Source of the DNA: JACPTG01 sp964504135
Lineage (GTDB): Archaea > Nanobdellota > Nanobdellia > Woesearchaeales > UBA10216
Length of the DNA stretch: 43,186 nucleotides
Direction: 5' to 3'
Assembly (NCBI GenBank): GCA_964504135.1
Contig: CAZDCW010000007.1
Coordinates: 1 to 43,186, forward strand
A program made the translations under genes and the position numbers. A model generated the notes under the pieces. The model saw only the letters and a list, made by a program, of their open reading frames with translations, was not told the origin of the DNA and did not search any database. Position 1 is the stretch's first letter. Every line of letters begins with the position of its first letter. Positions 9,401 to 15,403 of the stretch are shown piece after piece.

Positions 9401-11176
9401 TGCCTGCACCCCTCCAGTAGCTGCGCCAGCAGCAGATGCGCTGGAGATGATTGCCCTCAGCTCGTCATCGCTTTTTGGCAGCATGAATGGGCATTCCACC
9501 TCTTGCTTGCTCTCCAGGCAGCGGACAACCAGGCTGTTTTTTACCTCGACTTCGTATGTTTTTCCGTTGGCGGATGTATGCGTAAACATTGTACTGTCGC
9601 CTTCCGGCCTTCCTTCAGGTATCTGTTCAGGAGAAGGGCAGTTGGTGGGCGGGATTGGCTCTGCCTTGGCCGGTTCTCCTGTGGATGGCAGGTTCTGCGG
9701 CTGCAAAGGCTCGCCTGAGCTTGGTATTGGCAGGGGCTTGCAGTCATCAGGAGTGCCTGCTGAGGGTATGCATTCGGCAGGCTCGCCGCTTTTAGCATGC
9801 TTGCAGGCTTCGCCGGTGTTGCATGTGTAGACTGCCTTGCTGGCTTTTGAGTCTGCGTCCAGCACCATGCCTCCTGAGCCGTCGCAGATTATGAATTCCC
9901 TGTCTCCTGTGCAGTAGGCTCCGCGCTTCCTGCCCTCGCAGTCAGGGAGTTGGACGCATTTTGCTGGTGAGGATTCAGATTCCTGGATGCATGTCTGGCC
10001 GCTGTTGCACTGGAAAGTGTATCTTCCATTTTCGTCAGCCATTGTCTCCCAGTCTCCATTGCAGATTACGAATTCATTCTTTCCCACGCAGATTCCGAAG
10101 CCTTCGGGTTTTTCCTTGCAGTTCGCGCTCACGCATTTTGCCGGGGTGTTGTCCTGCTGTACACAGTACTGGCCTTGGTTACAGCTGAAGATTTCGCTCC
10201 TGTCTGATGTCTGCTTTCCGCCTGTGCCATCGCATATTACAAACTTGTCTCTTCCTATACAGACTCCGTAATCCTTTGGCCTTGAGGAGCATTCTGACTC
10301 AACCACACAGCTTGCCGCCGCGCCGGCGATTCCAGGCTTGCATTTCTGCCCGGGGGTGCAGTAGAATACCTGGCTTCCATCCTCAGCTCTTATTTTCCCA
10401 CCCTGGCCGTCACAGATGTTGAAGGAATTTTCACCTGTGCAGACTGCTGAGTCTTTTGGTTTGCCATAGCAGTTGGCCTGTGCAAAAGGGGGGCTTGGCG
10501 TAGTTGCCTGGGGATTTGCTGCTGGAGGGGCAGGCTGCGATGCCACAGGAGGCGTTTCTGCCAGAGGCGTCTGGACAGGAGTTTGCGGCTGGCTTGGCTG
10601 GCTGGGTTGGGAGGGAGTGGCAGCTGGAGTTGATGGAGTTGTCTGGACAGGCTGCGCAGGCGCCTGGTCTGGGCACGTCAGCTTGTCATAGCCTGCCTTT
10701 TCAAGGGTTGCGTGTCCGCCGAGTTTTGCCCTGAGCGCCGCGAGTTTGTTGAGTTCCTCTGCAAATTGAGGTGTTTTGTACTCTGCTGCGCAGCTCCAGT
10801 GCTGGTCTTCCTTGCTTTGGGCGCATATCCAGTTGATTCTCTGCTGTATTGTGCATTTGCCGCTGCTTGCGCCCTTGGTGCAGAAATCATCGCCCTTATA
10901 GCTTATTGACCCCAGGGTTTTGTCTCCGCCCTTCTCTTCGCGCAGCATGACCAGGGCGTTTAGCTCTTCAGACCATCTTGGGCTTGCCCATTCATCAGTG
11001 CAGCTGATTGGGCTGTCCTTGCCCTGCCTGCATATCCAGTTTATCCGCTCCTGCACAGTGCAGCTTCCCTGGGCCTGCTCTTCTCCCGGTGCCTGCTCTT
11101 GCCCCGAGGCAAGCATGGATGTAAAGGGCGTGCTGAGCAGCATGATGCAGATAACCATGGTAAGCTGCCTTCTCAT
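6497..11176 (-). CDS. Giant membrane receptor with Cys-rich repeats and C-terminal PP2C phosphatase
   Basis: Predicted 1559 residues. Order: signal peptide (MRRQLTMVICIMLLSTPF); two copies of a module around RINWIC (residues about 40-165); a Pro/Gln linker; four Cys-rich repeats sharing the pattern C-x6-C-x5-F-x-I-C-x-G ... C-x4-C ... C (about 230-470); a second Pro-rich linker; a beta-rich domain; a long helical region; hydrophobic segments near 1040-1075 and beyond (ILIGGVAVTLVGSIAAAPAI); a Gly/Ser linker; and a PP2C domain over the last 270 residues. PP2C motifs are complete: GHGDGDS, VADGASGMG, WVGDSEYILIR, LGSDGIFG, GGDDASLIVY. The likely topology is ectodomain outside and phosphatase inside. 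The ATG overlaps the upstream pilin-like gene's stop (ATGA), so the two are translationally coupled. Confidence 0.8.
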   Translation of the reverse strand: MRRQLTMVICIMLLSTPFTSMLASGQEQAPGEEQAQGSCTVQERINWICRQGKDSPISCTDEWASPRWSEELNALVMLREEKGGDKTLGSISYKGDDFCTKGASSGKCTIQQRINWICAQSKEDQHWSCAAEYKTPQFAEELNKLAALRAKLGGHATLEKAGYDKLTCPDQAPAQPVQTTPSTPAATPSQPSQPSQPQTPVQTPLAETPPVASQPAPPAANPQATTPSPPFAQANCYGKPKDSAVCTGENSFNICDGQGGKIRAEDGSQVFYCTPGQKCKPGIAGAAASCVVESECSSRPKDYGVCIGRDKFVICDGTGGKQTSDRSEIFSCNQGQYCVQQDNTPAKCVSANCKEKPEGFGICVGKNEFVICNGDWETMADENGRYTFQCNSGQTCIQESESSPAKCVQLPDCEGRKRGAYCTGDREFIICDGSGGMVLDADSKASKAVYTCNTGEACKHAKSGEPAECIPSAGTPDDCKPLPIPSSGEPLQPQNLPSTGEPAKAEPIPPTNCPSPEQIPEGRPEGDSTMFTHTSANGKTYEVEVKNSLVVRCLESKQEVECPFMLPKSDDELRAIISSASAAGAATGGVQATAAAPVKVASLGDDKQSQVYGLANLVKYSVESSYKAGETGLLMLELVNDNGETEHLISADEAKFDSSGKYSRQDSFSTAYSEGKYHFRAALFNSEGALIGTDIYKSGGVVADIFLLKPVSEVPQVSDYDLAKKLKEYLDVRVKASQNSPEYRRAFREFMTMYIQRTFSDPQDAEAAGRLLEDANIDSTIRQMESSLKEEIQAYYIEYGLKLSDVAYEETKPLADEIGQFKFGLNLLNPFEVFTGAYNGVSGLNGRWKQSAEKNMKELADIRATFLYFSNEMSKGNSFDQVHASITSAGDIGENSKYYRSLAQYDASQYIFKGIKENDQAEVIYRMGSLPVYYSLLIFYHKDTTPQTSSEIEKYGPYQFSDINERRRNIIQLGIDQYRGLGYIAPNTKQHLDAQNNVAKFKELGNYLGTAEGAILIGGVAVTLVGSIAAAPAIARAAAAGLTKLGSFGSRISAMASSVASKIPGGGQNLLMFSWVTIEGASTVGGCIDFFEHQAGRESQAGGEISKCYARAAAALFATGYTARLSWESVKPFMDGVFDKIVKRGINNARGSAGTTGGAGGAAGRGTGSTGPSTGASGGGASAGRGSSFRPPSPPPRPDFSARDAMRKNWADKMDTRNIPDQLWNEISALRAYNRGSGTIEGLTGTRSGTAAQKMAALRRWEQQLNRDLAQYPDDPVLLEAKRQLDAAIRRVQAQGSSARPRAETPPQRVIISDMRNDVFSMSTQNGKAAGVVTKFGRGHGDGDSILAETKGASANLAVADGASGMGREEASAASSAVVKHLSGLPDGADLEALESAIISADRRVKGVGQTTVVAATINGNRLSIAWVGDSEYILIRNGRIVSHNFNELHGTGNILDYALGGGLPLEGIPGRTITLQKDDILILGSDGIFGPIAETPIIGPASLGKAAFGPRNFNDYNKILQEISRARAKTPEEIRNVMLRLASSGGDDASLIVYVQGG

Positions 11177-11922
11177 TTTCGCATGTGCCTCGCCGCGAAT
11201 ATGAAGTTGTAGTCGCCTTGGCTGTAGTGCCATATTGTGGTGTCGCACGAATAGAAGTAGTATGAGAACCTGGCCATGGTGTTGATAGGCGTTGCCATGA
11301 AAGCCAGTCCGACACAGGGCTGCGGCTTCAGGTATGGTCCGATTGTCTTGTCAAATCTCGTGTCGGTGTTCAGGTCTGAGGCTGTTATGGACTCAATTAG
11401 TGCGTCTGCCGACTGCGCTATTTTTCCGAGTGGGACGTCAATTTGTACTGAATACTCGTCCTTGGTAACCTTGCCATTGCCTGACCTGACAGTTGTCGGA
11501 TTGCTCATGCTTATTGTTACAAACTCTGGAGAGGAGGCTACGTTCACGTTTGAATGGCTATCCATGCCTTTTGCTGACAGGCAGTCGCCTATGTGGGAGT
11601 CGACATAATCAGCTATGTCCTGCTGCATTTCCTGCAGCGTGGGCGCGTATTTCGACCCTGAATAATAATCATAGTAGGCCGCTGTTCCAGAGCCCAGTTC
11701 CAGCTGTGGCTTGGGGTCGTAAAGCCAGCCTCCCCGGACTCCCTGCAGCTTAAGCCCCTCCGTTGCGGTGGAGCTGAGGCAGGACTCCACAAACCTGAAA
11801 GCTGAGGAGTCGTCCAGGCTTTCGCCCTTCTGAAGGTATTCTGGAATCAGCATTGCCAGCCCAAGCAGGATTAGAATGAGTATTCCTGTTATTACAAAAA
11901 GCGATATCTGCCCTCTTTTCAT
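11173..11922 (-). CDS. Pilin-like membrane-anchored protein (class-III-like N-terminus)
   Basis: 249 residues starting MKRGQISLFVITGILILILL. This resembles an archaeal class III signal peptide (K/R-G-Q-x-S) followed by one N-terminal hydrophobic helix, as in type IV pilin-like subunits; the usual Glu at +5 is Phe here, so cleavage by an EppA-like peptidase is uncertain. The remainder is an extracytoplasmic beta-rich region with several Cys (ESCLSS, GDCLSA, PCVGLA, YSCDTT). TATA GGTATTTAAGCG lies about 30 nt upstream. It is followed with a 4-nt overlap by the PP2C receptor gene. Placement beside TadA/TadC-like genes supports a surface-filament or pseudopilus role. Confidence 0.62.
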   Translation of the reverse strand: MKRGQISLFVITGILILILLGLAMLIPEYLQKGESLDDSSAFRFVESCLSSTATEGLKLQGVRGGWLYDPKPQLELGSGTAAYYDYYSGSKYAPTLQEMQQDIADYVDSHIGDCLSAKGMDSHSNVNVASSPEFVTISMSNPTTVRSGNGKVTKDEYSVQIDVPLGKIAQSADALIESITASDLNTDTRFDKTIGPYLKPQPCVGLAFMATPINTMARFSYYFYSCDTTIWHYSQGDYNFIFAARHMRK

Positions 11923-11987
11923 CGCCCTTTCTTTTAAGGAAGGTCGCTTAAATACCTTTGCAAAGGCGTGAAGGGGTGTAGGTTAGT

Positions 11988-12206
11988 GACATTTGCCACC
12001 ACTTGTTCTCCATTTTAAACAAGGCCTTGTTTTTAAGTAGCAGGCTGACTCTTCGTGCACTGGTCCTGGCCTGTTCAAAAGCGCATACGAAGCCAAGCCG
12101 TACACTTACGAGCTCCCGAAAGGGGCTGCCAAAAAAGGCATGAACAGCCTGCCACTATTTTCATTTGCAGACAGTTAATCCACTGCTTAAACTGGTGGCA
12201 AATGTC
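11988..12206 (+). repeat. Dispersed repeat copy A, inside a 14-bp inverted repeat
   Basis: This 349-nt gap between divergent genes (11923-12270) holds no gene. Its outer arms GACATTTGCCACCA (11988-12001) and TGGTGGCAAATGTC (12193-12206) are perfect inverted repeats. Inside, 12036-12156 is copy A: ends AGTAGCAGGCTG and CAGCCTGCCACT pair at 11 of 12 positions, and the conserved core 12081-12128 holds a CCC-GAAA-GGG hairpin. Copies B (14154-14284, minus) and C (40782-40941, plus) share the core. It reads on the plus strand toward the membrane-protein gene at 12271, whose TATA is at 12239-12247. It may be a structured RNA or a small non-autonomous mobile element. Confidence 0.65.
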
Positions 12207-12270
12207 TGTGTCCTGCACCAAAAAATCCATCGCCGAAAGCTTTATATAGCATCTTTGTGAAAATTCACTT

Positions 12271-12861
12271 ATGGCCTCCAATTTCAGGACTGTCATAGAG
12301 TTCTTTGACAAGATCGGCCTTTTTGACGTGCTCCTTCCTTTTTTGCTTGTTTTCACGCTGATGTTTGCGCTGCTTGAGAAGACCAAGGTCTTCGGTGTGG
12401 AGAAGATGGTCACCAAGGATGGGGCTGAGGAGTACACCAGGAAGAACATGAATGCCATGGTTGCTTTCGCGGTTGCCTTTTTCGTGGTCGCCTCCTCCAG
12501 GCTGGTTGAGATCATAACGAAAGTTTCAGGCAACATGATTATCCTGCTGCTTGCCTCCACCTTCTTCCTGCTGCTTGCCGGCTCCTTCCATAAGGAGGAG
12601 GCCCATGGCTATTTCCTTGACAAGGGGCCTTTGAGGATGGTGTTCATGGCCATCATGTTCGTCGGCCTTCTGGTCATATTCCTTGATGCGATAAAGAGCG
12701 GTGAAAAGACATGGCTGGAGATAGTTTTTGACTCGTTGAAGAACTTTGGCACAAATGAGGTGGTGCCCAGCATTGTAATGGTGCTTATCATGCTTGGCAT
12801 AATATACTACGTCATAACCCCCCAGAAGCACTCTGCGCCTGAGAAGAAGAACGGCACATGA
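12271..12861 (+). CDS. Polytopic membrane protein 1 of the Tad-like locus
   Basis: 196 residues with about five hydrophobic helices. It begins with FRTVIEFFDKIGLFDVLLPF followed by LLVFTLMFALLEKTKVFG, a pattern shared with the next two genes, so the three are paralogues or one expanded family. A cytoplasmic-type loop contains KMVTKDGAEEYTRKN. There are no catalytic motifs. I know of similar proteins beside TadA/TadC genes in DPANN archaea but cannot verify this here. Probably a membrane scaffold or channel of the surface machine. TATA CTTTATATAG at 12239-12247 precedes the ATG by about 28 nt (leaderless). Confidence 0.65.
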   Translation: MASNFRTVIEFFDKIGLFDVLLPFLLVFTLMFALLEKTKVFGVEKMVTKDGAEEYTRKNMNAMVAFAVAFFVVASSRLVEIITKVSGNMIILLLASTFFLLLAGSFHKEEAHGYFLDKGPLRMVFMAIMFVGLLVIFLDAIKSGEKTWLEIVFDSLKNFGTNEVVPSIVMVLIMLGIIYYVITPQKHSAPEKKNGT

Positions 12862-12926
12862 GCTGTAAAAGGTTAAATATTTAAAGTAGTAAGTGGAAAG
12901 GCATGTAAAAAAAAGCTGGTGATGGA

Positions 12927-13517
12927 ATGGCGACCTTTAACACTCTTTTTGAGCAGCTTGACAGGCTGGGCATACTTGACTCCTTAATCCCTTTCATACT
13001 CATTTTCACTATAGTCTTCGCGGTGCTCCAGAAAACCAAGATACTTGGCGCTGAAGAGGCCCACAAGTTCAATATAATAATTTCTTTTGCCCTCTCTGCC
13101 ATTACAGTTATCCCGCATATAATGGGCCGCTACCCTCCAAATTCAGACCCTATCACGATAATCAACTCCGCCCTCCCCAGCGTGTCTGTTGTGCTGGTGG
13201 CTATCATTGCCGTCCTTCTGCTGGTGGGCGTGTTTGGCAAGAACCTTGACATCGGCCTCAGCGACCTGGCTGGTGTTGTCGCCATCCTTGCCTTTGGCAT
13301 TGTTGTCTACATTTTCGGAAGCGCGGCGGGCTGGTTTGCAGGTTTTCCGCCGTCCTTGGGCTTCCTGAACGACCCTGATACCCAGAGCCTGCTCGTAATG
13401 ATACTGGTTTTTGCCTTGGTGATATTCTTCATCACTTCAAAGCCAGGCGGAGACAAGATGGGCGGCCTCCAGAAGATATTCAGGATTTTCAAGGATGCCA
13501 TACCTGGAAGCAAGTAG
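12927..13517 (+). CDS. Polytopic membrane protein 2 of the Tad-like locus
   Basis: 196 residues, paralogous to its upstream neighbour: FNTLFEQLDRLGILDSLIPF, then ILIFTIVFAVLQKTKILG. About five membrane helices are visible, including VSVVLVAIIAVLLLVGVFG. TATA TTAAATATTTAAAG lies at 12871-12884, 49 nt from the ATG. The predicted TSS falls at an ATG-TAA start-stop pair (12903-12908), and a GGTGATGG ribosome binding site precedes the true ATG. This is unlike the leaderless first genes. It runs into the third membrane gene after three nt. Function unknown; likely a structural part of the same complex. Confidence 0.65.
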   Translation: MATFNTLFEQLDRLGILDSLIPFILIFTIVFAVLQKTKILGAEEAHKFNIIISFALSAITVIPHIMGRYPPNSDPITIINSALPSVSVVLVAIIAVLLLVGVFGKNLDIGLSDLAGVVAILAFGIVVYIFGSAAGWFAGFPPSLGFLNDPDTQSLLVMILVFALVIFFITSKPGGDKMGGLQKIFRIFKDAIPGSK

Positions 13518-13520
13518 AAA

Positions 13521-14084
13521 ATGGCAACTGTGCTTGACCTGTCTGTGCTGAAGGCATTTATGCCTGTCTTCAGCTGGCTTTTTGCATTTCTGCTCGTTTA
13601 CGGGTTCCTTAAGGTAACCAACATCTTCAAGAATGACGGGATTAACGCCCTTATAGCCTTTGTGTTCTCGCTTATGGTAGCTGTTTCTGGCACTGCCACA
13701 GGCGCAATTTCAGCCATGGCTCCCTGGTTCATGGTTATCATCTTCTTTGTGTTCATAATTTATCTTATCGGCTCTTTCATGGGCATCCCTACTGTGGATA
13801 TGCTCGGGACCCTTGGCGGGCCGAGAGGAGCGATGTGGTGGATTCTTATAATCGGCTTTATTATCCTGGCAGCAGGCCTTAGCCAGTCCTTTGGGCAGCA
13901 GCTTCTGAAGGCAAGGGAGGGTGGCAACCAGACAGCCACAGTTACAGGCCCTGGCTCGACAGGCTCGCCTTCCATTGGCCAGAACGTGCTTCTAACCTTA
14001 ACCAATGCCAAGGTGCTTGGGATGGTGGTGCTGCTGCTTATCTCAGCCCTGACTCTGGCTCTGATGAGTTCCCCGATTAAGTAA
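13521..14084 (+). CDS. Polytopic membrane protein 3 of the Tad-like locus
   Basis: 187 residues with four or five hydrophobic helices. Its start, LKAFMPVFSWLFAFLLVYG then FLKVTNIF, echoes the leading segments of the two preceding genes, but the rest has diverged and has a Gln/Thr/Gly-rich loop before the last helix. It begins three nt after the previous stop, so it is co-transcribed with it. No enzymatic residues are visible. Probably a third subunit of a hetero-oligomeric membrane assembly. Repeat fragment E and copy B lie just downstream, on the opposite strand. Confidence 0.6.
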   Translation: MATVLDLSVLKAFMPVFSWLFAFLLVYGFLKVTNIFKNDGINALIAFVFSLMVAVSGTATGAISAMAPWFMVIIFFVFIIYLIGSFMGIPTVDMLGTLGGPRGAMWWILIIGFIILAAGLSQSFGQQLLKAREGGNQTATVTGPGSTGSPSIGQNVLLTLTNAKVLGMVVLLLISALTLALMSSPIK

Positions 14085-14100
14085 GGCTTTTTTCAGTGAA

Positions 14101-14120
14101 CTAAGAGTCAGCCCGCTGCC
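14101..14120 (-). repeat. Repeat fragment E (5' end of the dispersed repeat)
   Basis: On the minus strand this reads GGCAGCGGGCTGACTCTTAG, close to the first 20 nt of copy A. It begins about 33 nt after the end of copy B, the same tail-to-head arrangement as copy C and fragment D. Confidence 0.4.
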
Positions 14121-14153
14121 AGTTATACAAGAGAAAGGAAAACCTTTAACTTA

Positions 14154-14284
14154 AGTAGTAGCCTTGGCTTCCCCAGATTCAGCAGCCCCTTACGGGAGAT
14201 TGGCCACGTGTACGGTCTGGCTTCGTGCACGGCTTTGGAATGTGTACTGATTAAGAATAATTACCAACCACTAACTACCAACCA
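14154..14284 (-). repeat. Dispersed repeat copy B with GNRA hairpin
   Basis: Minus-strand copy directly after the stop of the coiled-coil gene at 14285. Its conserved core is 14183-14233 (GCCGTGCACGAAGCC ... GTACACGT ... CTCCC-GTAA-GGGG). The tetraloop is GTAA, versus GAAA in copy A and GGAA in copy C; all are GNRA. Its 5' part is a GTTAGTGGTTGG-type tandem, also present in copy C. The left end GGCTACTACT matches the 3' end of copy C. No gene is seen in 14085-14284. Confidence 0.65.
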
Positions 14285-14950
14285 CTACCCTTTCTTCTTA
14301 AGCTCCTTTACTGTCCTGGACAGCTCGTTGACGTTCTCTGTGAATGTTGGAAGCAGTTTCTGGAATACTTTTTCAAGGGCCTTGAGCTCTGAGTTTACGC
14401 TTGTGATGTTCTGGTCGTAGTCGGTCAGCTTGGACATCAGCGCCCTTTGCAAGCCGTCATAGGTCTGCTTGAGGTCGTTCTGCCGCTGCTCCAGCGCCTT
14501 CATGCTCGCCTCCATGCTGTTCTTCCACTCGACTATCTTCTGGATGTCCTTGACCAGCTCATTCCATTTTTCCTCAATTATGGCCTCGGCTATCTCCTCT
14601 ATTTTTTCATCATAGCTTACGGCCTGGGCCTGAGGGTAGTCTGGCTGTTCCATAATCTGGCGTGACATTCCCTGCTGCGGCGGAGGCTGTGCCATTGCCT
14701 GCTGCTCGCCGAAGTAAGGAGCGCCCTGTATTGGCTCTGCCGACCTTCCGATGTCCGCCTGGTTCATTGCGTCCAGTATCTGGGTTGTCCTGTACCCTGA
14801 CCTCTGCATGCTTTCAACTATCTGGGAGTTTGACATTCCCTGCTGCCGCATCCTGATGACATCCTCGGAGGGTATACTCCGCGCAGCAGGTGCAGGGGGT
14901 GCGGCCATTGCTGGTTCAGCCTCCTTCTTCTTTGAGCTGAAAAAAGCCAT
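14285..14950 (-). CDS. Coiled-coil protein with UBA-like helical motif, Tad/archaellum-associated
   Basis: 221 residues. After a Lys/Glu/Pro/Ala-rich start comes a short helical motif around IRMRQQGMSNSQIVESMQRS and TTQILDAMNQADI, resembling a UBA or HTH-like three-helix unit, then a Pro/Gln linker and a long C-terminal coiled coil with heptads (LKQTYDGLQRALMSKL, VNSELKALEKVFQKLL). No catalytic site. Archaellum accessory proteins (FlaC/D/E type) are also coiled coils near the ATPase, so a cytoplasmic adaptor role is plausible but inferred. TATA at about 14975-14983 lies about 28 nt before the ATG. Repeat copy B follows its stop. Confidence 0.6.
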   Translation of the reverse strand: MAFFSSKKKEAEPAMAAPPAPAARSIPSEDVIRMRQQGMSNSQIVESMQRSGYRTTQILDAMNQADIGRSAEPIQGAPYFGEQQAMAQPPPQQGMSRQIMEQPDYPQAQAVSYDEKIEEIAEAIIEEKWNELVKDIQKIVEWKNSMEASMKALEQRQNDLKQTYDGLQRALMSKLTDYDQNITSVNSELKALEKVFQKLLPTFTENVNELSRTVKELKKKG

Positions 14951-14992
14951 GGATTCCTAAGGCCTCAGGCTGTTTTTAAAGTTTTGCATGGG

Positions 14993-15352
14993 TTATTTTT
15001 CCTCAAGGATTCTTCTGACCATCTTCTCAACCTCTGCCTGCGTGACAAAATTCACAGGCTCCCAGAGGTCCAGGTACTTCTTGACTATTTCCAGGTCCTC
15101 CCTTTTTGCAACTGTCTGGAGCTCCTTTATAGCCATCATCATCCTTTCCCTGATTTCCTCAATCTGCTTCCTGAGCTCCAGGATGTCGGAGTTGATGGCC
15201 CTGAACTCGTCATGTATTTTTCGCGTGTGCGCTATTGTATTCTGCTCTCCAAGCTGTATCCTTCTGAGGAGGTTGTTGTACTTCTCCTCCAGAGTCCTTA
15301 TTCCCCTTACTGTGTCGCTGACAGCGCCTTGCTCAGCTTGCTGGGTCTCCAT
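14993..15352 (-). CDS. Coiled-coil protein with FlaD/E-like C-terminus
   Basis: 119 residues, nearly all helical: a central coiled coil (LEEKYNNLLRRIQLGEQN, LELRKQIEEIRERMMM) and a C-terminal segment KKYLDLWEPVNFVTQAEVEK. That segment resembles the short conserved end of archaeal FlaD/E-type archaellum accessory proteins; I recall the resemblance but cannot test it. It is divergent from the secretion ATPase gene, sharing an 85-nt promoter region. A TATA-like TTTATTTAG on the minus strand near 15379-15387 is about 30 nt from the ATG. A cytoplasmic adaptor of the ATPase is a reasonable guess. Confidence 0.55.
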   Translation of the reverse strand: METQQAEQGAVSDTVRGIRTLEEKYNNLLRRIQLGEQNTIAHTRKIHDEFRAINSDILELRKQIEEIRERMMMAIKELQTVAKREDLEIVKKYLDLWEPVNFVTQAEVEKMVRRILEEK

Positions 15353-15403
15353 CGGAACATATATAAAGATTGGATGTCGCTAAATAAATGTTTCGGTGGC
15401 AGG

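Noticed and set aside
6813..10734. Numerous plus-strand frames inside the receptor phosphatase
   Set aside because: Antisense shadows of the long minus-strand gene, Ser/Pro/Leu-rich and without start signals.
12036..12156. A known structural RNA (tRNA, 5S, SRP or RNase P RNA)
   Set aside because: No cloverleaf, no SRP Alu/S-domain or RNase P core signatures; the sequence occurs in several copies in the window.
14984..15403. Upstream extension of the secretion ATPase to 14984
   Set aside because: The extra 140 codons lie antisense to the coiled-coil gene at 14993-15352 and include the shared promoter; homology starts after 15404.
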